From Viridothelium virens (Eukaryota > Ascomycota > Dothideomycetes > Trypetheliales > Trypetheliaceae), in the NCBI GenBank assembly GCA_010094025.1, contig ML991859.1, positions 1 to 64,000 on the forward strand: a DNA stretch of 64,000 bases, in the 5' to 3' direction. A program made the translations under genes and the position numbers. Shown in pieces: positions 56,224-64,000 of the stretch. Within the stretch, counting starts at the first letter, position 1; each line of letters opens with the position of its first letter. Below the pieces are notes generated by a model. That model was given only the letters and a program-made list of their open reading frames with translations, was not told where the DNA came from and ran no database searches.

Positions 56224-57201
56224 TCAGACCGCCATTCTTACTTTTAACAAGTCACCGTCCACAATGTCTCCTTTACGTCGTTCAAACTCCTCCATATCCC
56301 ACTGACAGTTTATGTATCTTCCAGCAAGCCAATCTCTTTTCTTGTTTGTCAACCAAGGGATAGTCTCACCTGGTAATCCTGGCTGATCGATCAGAAATCT
56401 CAACTGTGCCTCCTTCGGCATATTTCTCGCGAGATCCGTGGCCACTCCCCCCGGATGCACAGAGTACGCGAGAAGACCTTGCTCTCCATAATCTGCAACA
56501 AGAAACTCAGAAAAACGTAACATAGCAAACTTGGAGCTTTGATATCCCGAGGCGCCCTTCAGAGCGAGATGTGCACCTCCCGAGGTTAGATTCACTACGG
56601 TCTTCAACTCCGATTCCAAAAGCAAAGGGATAAAGGCGCGTGACATTAAGTAGATGCCTCTTATATTGACTTCATAGTTCGTCCACCAGTCATCTGGATC
56701 ACCTTCGACTATTGGCAAAAATTTCCCGAGATACCCCGCGTTGTTGATAAGGATATCAAGCTTTCCGAATTGCTGCTGGACTCTCTTTGCTGCATCTTCA
56801 GTGCTCTTTCGGTTTGTGACATCGACTTGGAGAGCCAAGATATGTGGTTCAGGATGACCGGCCGAGGTTGCTGCTATCACGAGTTCTTGGGTTGAGAAAG
56901 ATGATCGAGCTGCAACAGCGATCTGGGAGGCGCCAGCTTTAGCATACCCGATACTAATCGCCTGCCCGACTCCTTTGTTGGCACCTGTGATCAGGACGGA
57001 TTTTGTCTTGAGGGAGTACTTTAACGGATCGATGAAGGGATATGTGTCGTTCCGGATTGTTGGTACAAAATATCTCCCTGAAATTCATTGTTCAGTCTCA
57101 TTAGAGAATATCTTCCAGTAGCGAAGAGGATGATTGAGGGGATGCTATATACCAGAGTTGTGTAGGGGACTGGTAATGTCAACTCCAGGAGTATGAGACA
57201 T
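56224..57201 (-). CDS. Short-chain dehydrogenase/reductase
   Basis: Two exons, 57153-57201 and 56224-57077, with a 75-bp intron (GTATAT...TTTCAG). The product is 300 residues. The classical SDR motifs are all present: the cofactor loop TGANKGVG near residues 49-56, NNAG in LDILINNAGYLG, the catalytic serine in VVNLTSGGAH, and YQSSK with the Tyr and Lys. HPGGVATDLA follows. Without the small first exon the protein would lack its natural start. The enzyme should be an NAD(P)-dependent oxidoreductase; the substrate is unknown. The C-terminal WLAGRYINCQWDMEEFE phrase recurs in fungal SDRs of unknown role. Neighbour: the convergent cupin gene. Confidence 0.88.
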
Positions 57202-58304
57202 GTTAATTGATATTGATAGGAAGCTACCCTGATCACCTCCAGCCGGATGACTGCTGGAACTTATAGCATGTTTACGAGAGAGAGATTGCCTCATCAAGCT
57301 AGATAATTTCCTCACGATGACACTCGCTGTGTACTGCGGATCCGGCTATGTCCGCATTTACCATTTTTCGCCAAATTTCTGAGGCCGCTGTTCAATGAGG
57401 CGCCTAATGACACTGAGCTTGTCGGAGATACGCTAGTCCGGCAAGGCCCGCGCTCCACATTCAAGCGTTAGAAAGTTAGGTGTTGACATGACACCATGAC
57501 GTGTTGTTCCTGCGTCTAGTCGCGCGATGTGAGCCTCTATCTTGCATAGCATATCCCAGCACATGCATAATGGTTCGTGCAAAACATAATGTCGTGGATC
57601 AGAGAGGACTTACCTTAGCGGTGTTATGATAGCGGTCCGTGCATCATGTTGTTTCAATGTCGATTGTGGCTTCCCAACCAGATTGTATACTGTTTATATG
57701 CCGCCCTTTTCTTTCAACTTGAACGCTTGCGGTATTTTCTCAAATTACCGTACACGTCCGAGAAAATAATACCCGATTGCGGCGCTTCTATACCATTGGT
57801 AACAGTTGGTTGTACATTGCGAGAAATTGCGGACGGGAGCATTCAAAGTCCCTTCGTCCCACGGGTGAGATAAAATCCTCTAGTAAGGAGCCGAAACCTA
57901 GAATATGACACAGGCTGTCCTACGTTTCTCATTGGACCGGTCCAAATAAAGGGAGAATTTCATGCGCAAAGCATGACCAGACGAGTATAGAGGAGGTGAG
58001 CACACTGATGCGATATCAAGCGGTATAATTCGCAATGCACATGCTCTGGACAACATCTTTTCTGAGACAATTGATCGACTAATATCACTTGTCTGTGTGT
58101 CGAGACATATGGCTTGAAGGTTAGAATCGATAAAAAGATTACTAGCTAATTGCGGTTACGGCACGGAGTACGGAGCCGCAGGGCTGCCGACGGAGAACCA
58201 TTAGACTCCTGTATGTGAGTAATATGCCGTACTGATATGATATTATAGTGACAACCAAGTTTCTCTTTCAATCTGCAATCTGGGTAACCTTTCCATCAGC
58301 AACG
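57202..58304. other. Intergenic, divergent SDR / ceramidase
   Basis: About 1.1 kb between divergent starts. It contains CACGGAGTACGGAG near 58162, close to the TACGGAGTA motif seen elsewhere. Short open frames near 57.65-57.87 kb are not recognised. Both promoters should lie here. Confidence 0.55.
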
Positions 58305-59453
58305 ATGCGTATCAACTTCGAGTACCCGAGCGTTGCAAAGAACCCGGCATGGGGTTCGCCGTCGTCTAAAGCAAAGCAAGTAACGTCAAAAGATATCCTT
58401 CCTCTCTCCTAGCTAACCGCTGTTTTGTTTTTCTCTTAATTAGCTTTTGCGAAGAAGATTACCTTATTTCGGGCTACTTTGCGGAGTTTGTAAACACCAT
58501 CACGAATACGACGTACAGTAAGTTCGCTGTCCTGGGTACTGACCGACGTACATTAAATATTACAGTTCTTTATGCTATATACGGGATACGTAGCCACTAC
58601 AGGAAAAATGGTGCTTTCATGGCCTGTCTTCCATACGTTGGGCTTGCTGGCGTGGGGGTTTGCTCTTGGTATTTTCACATGGTCCTGAACTATTATGCGC
58701 AAATGTGTATGTGCACCCCAATCTGGATCGTAGACGGACGGATGATTCCAAAACTTTGTGACGGCTGATCATGAATTTAGCTGACGACCTTTCGATGTTC
58801 TTTTGCACCGGTATCGTTCTTTACCGCATAACAACATCATCCCTGAATCCCTCTCAAAGACTTGTCATGGGCGTTGCTCTCTCACTGAGCCTTGGTGCGA
58901 TCTCTTGGTACCACGTGATAAGTAATGAAAGTCTCGTACACCCTGTGACATTTGGATTGATGATCAATATTGTTGGTCTCAAAACAAGAGCAATCATCCG
59001 CGAACGAATTTCCGACAGGCAAATCCGAAGAGCTGTACATAGACTTGAGCTCAGTGGTGCTGTCTCTTTTATTTCGGGGTTCATATTGTGGGTAATTGAT
59101 CGTCTATTCTGTGAACGCCTAAAGCATCTAAGGAGCACAGTCGGAGTACCGTGGGGCTTCTTGCTTGAATTACATGGCTGGTCTGTCGATCCTTTCAGAC
59201 GGTTTTGGAGAAATCTGTACACTGATGGATCAGCAGGTGGCACATTCTCACGGGCATAGGGGCATACATTTTTATTGTGCTCATCGAATATCTAACGTCG
59301 GAAACAGTAGGGAAAGATCCTAGGGGTTTATATGCCTGGCCGGTAGACCTGTGTTTGCGTTCAACGGGAAGCCCAGACCAGTATTCTGCCATCGCAAATC
59401 GGACCACGAAATTGGAAATGAATGGGCCTGCTATCGAGCGTAAAAATGTATAG
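58305..59453 (+). CDS. Alkaline (phyto)ceramidase
   Basis: Five exons, 58305-58375, 58444-58517, 58566-58706, 58781-59180 and 59237-59453. The introns are 68, 48, 74 and 56 bp. The first intron starts with GCAAGT, so it is GC-AG; only this donor gives KANFCEEDYLISGYFAEFVN in frame. The product is 300 residues with about seven membrane segments. The family's zinc site is visible: a His in WYFHMVLNYYAQMSDDLSM and the pair in LELHGWWHILTG, together with the acidic DDLSM. The C-terminus is YLTSETVGKDPRGLYAWPV followed by a short polar tail. Alkaline ceramidases of the YPC1/YDC1 type cleave ceramide or phytoceramide in the ER/Golgi. It converges on the MFS gene, 88 bp between stops. Confidence 0.9.
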
Positions 59454-59541
59454 GTAGTTATACAAATGGCTTATCGCAATTTCACCGGACCGAGTTGCTT
59501 GCTGCTCGAACAACACCAAGAACCGATCCGGGTTTAAAAAC

Positions 59542-61251
59542 TCATGTGTCCACAAGCTCAGCAGCAAATTTACTTCTCGCTCGGATATTCGGCCCATAGA
59601 AAACCAGTATCCAAGGGACAATTGTTAACAGAGTACCGACACCTCCAAGCAAGCTTGAAGCCCCACCAAAACCCAGGCGCTGGAACATCTGGGTCGTCAC
59701 AAGGGGTAGCACTCCTCCAAGGAGATTCCGGCAGCAGCCCTGAGCCGCTAGAGCCGAGCTAGCGTAACGATGATAAGTGTCGGCAAAATAGTTGAAGACG
59801 GCCAGATAAATGGAAAAGATGCCCATGGTCGCACAGCCAATAGCCACAGTCGGCACAATCCAGGGTATAGATGGGAAGGATGTCCAGCCAAACCAGAACA
59901 ATCCAATCGGCATCAGAGCGCTTTGTACGCAGCTGATATAGAGACGTCCTTCTGGACTGGTTACCGCTTTACCACGCCGACGGGCCCAGTTTTCTTGGAC
60001 AAGGCTAATGATCGTTGATAGAATTGCGCCGGTGCTCAAGGCAGCAAAGGGTGCATGCGATTGCTCAAGATTGAAGCCATGATTCGTGCCGAAGACAAGT
60101 GGGATCGCCGCGAAGGTCATGTAGAGCACAGCCCAGCTAAAAGAGACCCAAAATGAGAAGAAGAAGATGACTGGCTCGGTAAAGAGCAAATGGAAAGGGC
60201 GATAGAGCGAGACGATGATAACTTGGTCGAGAGTTCCTCGTTCTTCATCAGCTCGGACTTTCCATCGCATGCGTTGAGAAGTTTTTTTATCTTCATCTTT
60301 TCCTGACTGGATATCGAAATCGATGTATCCCACCTTTTCGCAAACTTCGTACCATTGGTTGAGCTGCTTAGCTTTTTGACTCAGCAGAACGCTACCACGC
60401 GTTTCTCTAAAGAATACAAACAGAATGACAAGCAGAGTGCCATCCAAGATAACCTGAAGGTAGAATATCCATCTCCAGGATGTATGTTGAGCAATGAATC
60501 CACCAACGAAGGGTCCAAGACCAGTTCCAACAAGGGCAGACCCAGAGAAGATTGTCATTGCCCAATTCCGATCTTCGGCATGATAAATGTCGCTCACAAC
60601 TCCCCCCACGACGGTCGAAAATGTCGAGCTGGAACAACCAACAACGAAGCGTGAGATCAAGAAGCCCGAATAAGTAGGTGTCAAGGCACAACATAATTGG
60701 CTAATGGCAAACATGCCGCCCGTGACTAAAAAGACAGGCCTGCGACCGTTGAATTCCGAGAAGGGCGCGAGGAACATGGGTGTGATAGCGAAGCCCGTCG
60801 TGAATGTGGTGATACCGACACTGGCTGCAACTCTGCTCACGTTCCAATGCTCCATCATCTGCTCGATTCCAGGGCTGTATGCACCGGCAGTGAAAGCTGT
60901 AATTGCAGTGGATATGCACGATAACCAAGTAATGAAAGTTTTCCGCGATGGAGACCATGCAAAAGGCGAGTCATAACGTTTCAGATTCGGTGCTTCTGGC
61001 AGAGGAACAAAATGCCGGTCCGAAGTCCTGCGTCCGCCAGGCGAAGGCAAGATAGTGTCAAACGTCAGGTAATGAAAAACGATGGGAGTTTTCATATGGT
61101 CCTGAAGATTATTTGAGATCCTTTTACTTCTTTCCCTTTTTCCTGTAAATGGCAAAGTCTGGTCTTGTTCATAACAGATAATTTCTGGTTCATGGCCCGC
61201 TTGAAGTTCCGTTTCGTTCCTAGCTGATTGCTCTATCTCGGAATTTGCCAT
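59542..61251 (-). CDS. MFS transporter, DHA1 multidrug/polyamine type
   Basis: A single-exon gene of 569 residues from the ATG at 61251; another in-frame ATG at 61299 would add 16 mostly hydrophobic residues, which is less likely before a cytosolic tail. The N-terminal 95 residues are hydrophilic and charged. Twelve membrane segments follow. MFS signatures include EFNGRRPVFLVTGG after segment 2 and the antiporter motif ALVGTGLGPFVGGFI in segment 5. A central hydrophilic loop lies near residues 310-360 (KDEDKKTSQRMRWKVRADEE). These features put it among proton-coupled drug or polyamine exporters (DHA1, TPO1-like). The substrate cannot be predicted. The sequence ends RSKFAAELVDT. Confidence 0.88.
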   Translation of the reverse strand: MANSEIEQSARNETELQAGHEPEIICYEQDQTLPFTGKRERSKRISNNLQDHMKTPIVFHYLTFDTILPSPGGRRTSDRHFVPLPEAPNLKRYDSPFAWSPSRKTFITWLSCISTAITAFTAGAYSPGIEQMMEHWNVSRVAASVGITTFTTGFAITPMFLAPFSEFNGRRPVFLVTGGMFAISQLCCALTPTYSGFLISRFVVGCSSSTFSTVVGGVVSDIYHAEDRNWAMTIFSGSALVGTGLGPFVGGFIAQHTSWRWIFYLQVILDGTLLVILFVFFRETRGSVLLSQKAKQLNQWYEVCEKVGYIDFDIQSGKDEDKKTSQRMRWKVRADEERGTLDQVIIVSLYRPFHLLFTEPVIFFFSFWVSFSWAVLYMTFAAIPLVFGTNHGFNLEQSHAPFAALSTGAILSTIISLVQENWARRRGKAVTSPEGRLYISCVQSALMPIGLFWFGWTSFPSIPWIVPTVAIGCATMGIFSIYLAVFNYFADTYHRYASSALAAQGCCRNLLGGVLPLVTTQMFQRLGFGGASSLLGGVGTLLTIVPWILVFYGPNIRARSKFAAELVDT

Positions 61252-62259
61252 GAAAATTCTGGAATGAAGCACGAAACACAAAACACTACCAGGAAACATG
61301 AAACAAAGAGGCGGTTGATAGAAAATTCTTGAAGTTAGGACGACAGAATAGTTCAGGAAAGGAGTATGAGCGAGGAAAAATATTAAGGGAGAGCGAAAGT
61401 GTGAATATATGACCTCGATCGTTCTAGGGTCTAGTGCCTACCTTACCTTGGGAGTAGAGAGCAAAATTGCGGATGCCATGTGTCACCGGGGGCACGATGA
61501 TGGAGACTAAAGTGACCTCCCACTTGGTGCGTGGGGGGAACGAAAGATAGGGCTTGCGCCACACGCATTGGCTTGAGGGCCACCGGCCAGTACGCTTTGC
61601 TGAGAAAGCTCGGCTGTACGGAGTACTTAGAGCGAAGTGTAAGTGATTAATGATTATGATTCGAATGACATACCTCGGCCACTCGAGCGGGGGCTGGAAG
61701 CATTCATGAATCGAAGTCGTTCTAGGTCTCAGTTGATATGAAAGCATTGTTCGGTAGTAACTGGCACAATGATTTGGTGATATCCTGCATAAAGCAACAC
61801 AAATGTAAGGAAGAAAGGAAGGGCCTGCTTGTACTGCAGTTCTGGAGGTGAAGATAGGCTGATGATGCGAGTACCATATCGGAAACATTCCGCCATGTTG
61901 ATAGTGACGCTGTTATCTACCAGATCTAGCGCCAGTCGGAGCGCCGCCTGATTGCGTAAAAGTCTCTGCGTACAAGCGAGGACCTGAATTTAGAATGCAG
62001 GTTGGAGAAGTGTGAAAGGTAGGTACTTCGTACGTACAAAGCATGCACGTGGGTGACAGAAAGACGGAGACTCTTTTCGTGATCCAGTACGGTACGGAGT
62101 AGAGGACGCTATCTATATGGGGTTGGTACGATATAGTACTCTATTAGCGCAAGTTCTCGACCAAACCGGCAGCTTGTCTAGTCGACGTCATCTTTTCGGC
62201 AACAACTTCTAGGTCCGGTTCGATGATGTGACTAGCAGGTACCACATGAACCGCAGAAA
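61252..62259. promoter_or_regulatory. Intergenic, divergent MFS / CoA-transferase
   Basis: About 1 kb between divergent starts. It has two exact TACGGAGTA motifs, at 61617-61625 and 62093-62101. A 154-codon frame on the minus strand (61424-61888) has no recognisable sequence and lies in presumed promoter DNA, so I do not call it a gene. Confidence 0.5.
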
Positions 62260-64000
62260 ATGAGGCGGTTTACTGTCTCTCTCTCCAGGAGGGAGAGCGT
62301 GTTCCGTGTCCAGAGCTATGGCCGCTATTTGCGAGTTTCATGCCCAATGGGCCCGCAGTTGTCTATCCATCGCTCGTTCTCGACTGAGGCCCCAAGCGCA
62401 AGTCAAATATCCTCATTCTTTTGGACCAATTCGTCTACGACAGCTACAAAAGTCGAGTAATCCGAGTAACAACAGCGAAGACACGTCTCTCGCGCCCCGA
62501 AAAGAGCGTGGTGGCTCCAAAGTATTCAAAACGGCGGATGAAGCTGTCGCAGATATCAAGAGCGGCTCAACAATCCTGAGCGCAGGATTTGGCCTCTGCG
62601 GTGTTGCAGAAACAATCATCCAGGCAATCCATCGTCGAGGAGTCGAGTCCGTAAACTCTTTAACCGCTGTCTCAAACAATGCTGGGGCAGCTGGTGGAGG
62701 CGGTCTCGCGACCTTGACGCAAGCTGGCCAGGTTGACCGACTCATTCTTTCGTTTCTCGGGAACAATAAGGCATTGGAGAAAAAATATCTATCTGGTGAA
62801 ATAGCGATTGAGCTTTGTCCCCAGGGCACTCTAGCTGAAAGGATCAGATGTGGAGGAGCAGGCATTCCGGCCTTTTTTACTCCCACAGGAACCCACACAC
62901 TGGTACAGGAGGGAGAAATCCCTGTTCGGCTCGAATCTTCGGGGAAGGTCATTGAAAAAGGCAATCCACGCGAGGTTCGCATGTTCAACGATAAGCAGTA
63001 TATGATGGAAGAAGCCTTGACCGGTGATATCGCCATCATACGCGCATGGAAAGTTGATGAAGCTGGAAATTGTCGGTTCCGGTATACTACCAAAGCTTTT
63101 GGACGAATCATGGCACAGGCTGCCAAAGTGACTATCGTCGAAGCTGAGGAGATTGTGCCCATTGGTGCATTGGCTCCTGATGATATTCATCTCCCCGGTG
63201 TCTATGTTGATCGTATTGTTCCGGCCACAGCTGAAAAGGCACTTGAGATAAAGAAACTTCGCCAATCGACATCATCTGGGGACGAGAAATCATCGAAGAA
63301 TGATGCCCTGGTCCGCCGAAACCGCATCGCGAAGCGTGCTGCTAAAGAGCTCAAGCAGGGTTATTATGTTAACTTAGGCGTTGGTATGCCTACACTGGCC
63401 CCCTCATTTTTACCCGAAGGCAGAATGGTATGGATTCAATCCGAGAATGGTATCCTTGGAATGGGACCCTATCCCACCGAGGATGAAGTTGATCCTGATC
63501 TGATCAATGCCGGTAAAGAAACTGTAACCTTGGTGCCCGGCGCTTCCACCTTTGATAGCTCCGAATCATTTAGCATGATCAGGGGTGGACATGTTGATGT
63601 CAGTATCCTGGGAGCTCTACAAGTTTCTGCTGTAGGCGACCTGGCAAATTACATGATTCCCGGGAAGGTATTCAAAGGCATGGGTGGTGCAATGGATCTT
63701 GTATCCAACCCAGACGAGACAAAGATTGTCATTACTACAGATCACGTTGCCAAGGATGGTACACCTAAGATTGTACAAAAATGCCAGCTACCGTTGACAG
63801 GTGCTAGGTGTGTCAGCACTATCATCACTGACCTGGTATGTTTTCGGCTCCAGTCATAGCGATGTATTGAGAGTAGTCACAGCTAATAGGCTTCACAGTG
63901 TGTTTTCGAAGTTGACCGAAAGAGAGGTGAATTGACTCTGACTGAGTTGGCACCGGGAGTGGAAGTTGAAGAGGTCCAAAAGAAGACGGATGCTAAGTTC
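62260..64000 (+). CDS. Succinyl-CoA:3-ketoacid CoA-transferase, mitochondrial (3' end outside window)
   Basis: ATG 62260 begins [16 protein letters not shown] and leads to IHRSFST, a typical mitochondrial presequence and cleavage region. The catalytic part is in another frame, open from 62306 to 63835. So an intron is needed between about 62402 and either 62480 or 62504 (GTCAAA donor, AG acceptors), and the exact border is uncertain. Using ATG 62306 without an intron is the alternative. The mature part shows [69 protein letters not shown] and the second domain with [11 protein letters not shown] and the catalytic Glu in [14 protein letters not shown] further intron, 63836-63898, joins ITDL to [12 protein letters not shown], and the frame is still open at 64000. 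The enzyme moves CoA from succinyl-CoA to acetoacetate or related acids. Confidence 0.88.

Noticed and set aside
61424-61888. 154-codon minus-strand frame upstream of the MFS gene
   Set aside because: It sits in promoter DNA, contains the TACGGAGTA motif and has no family resemblance.
62413-63162. 249-codon minus-strand frame opposite the CoA-transferase
   Set aside because: It mirrors the conserved sense gene and shows no family sequence.
1-64000. tRNA, rRNA, CRISPR or LTR-type elements
   Set aside because: I looked for tRNA B-box-like sequence, rRNA blocks, regular spacer arrays and reverse-transcriptase or integrase motifs and found none convincing; a covariance-model scan would be needed to exclude small RNAs.

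Overview
This is nuclear DNA from a filamentous ascomycete (Pezizomycotina). The evidence is the set of fungal-type proteins (Utp4, Rad2, Cet1-type RNA triphosphatase, Med8, Qns1, SUR7/PalI family, a fungal rhodopsin-domain protein, an alkaline phytoceramidase), introns mostly 45-100 bp long with GTRNGT donors and CTRAY branch sites, and a Fot1/pogo-type transposon end. PNG1 lacks its catalytic cysteine, as I recall for filamentous fungi. A class such as Eurotiomycetes is only a guess, based partly on recurrent TACGGAGTA motifs between genes. I saw no rRNA, tRNA, CRISPR array or retroelement.

Layout. 1-0.3 kb: end of a DNA transposon. 0.5-14.8 kb: UTP4, PNG1, a SUR7-like membrane protein and RAD2. 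15-23.5 kb: an accessory stretch with a secreted carboxylesterase, a rhodopsin-domain membrane protein, a six-exon NAD(P)-binding epimerase-like gene and a glycine-rich repeat protein. 24.3-36.3 kb: an MPDU1-like PQ-loop protein, Med8, an unrecognised protein with an F-box/2EXR-like motif, a ZZ/EF-hand membrane protein, a tiny four-exon mitofissin gene (Atg44/Mdi1) and pyruvate kinase. 36.7-47.6 kb: a small membrane protein with a cysteine-rich tail, COX10, RPN2 and QNS1. 48.2-52 kb: a GST-like gene with an in-frame stop, and the RNA triphosphatase. 52-55.5 kb: 3.5 kb without a recognisable gene. 55.6-64 kb: cupin, SDR, alkaline ceramidase, an MFS transporter and the 5' part of a mitochondrial succinyl-CoA:3-ketoacid CoA-transferase that runs off the window.

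Most genes are unrelated housekeeping genes. Convergent pairs lie close together (RAD2/carboxylesterase, MPDU1-like/MED8, COX10/RPN2, cupin/SDR, ceramidase/MFS), and divergent pairs share longer promoters. I found no biosynthetic cluster and no clearly new multi-gene system. The most unusual signal is gene architecture: QNS1 has 11 exons, including two of 11 nt and two of 22 nt, plus a GC-AG intron. Several genes (mitofissin, the epimerase, the ceramidase, the ends of QNS1) appear only after manual splicing. All exon boundaries were worked out by eye from splice signals, reading phase and remembered family sequence, and need transcript support.
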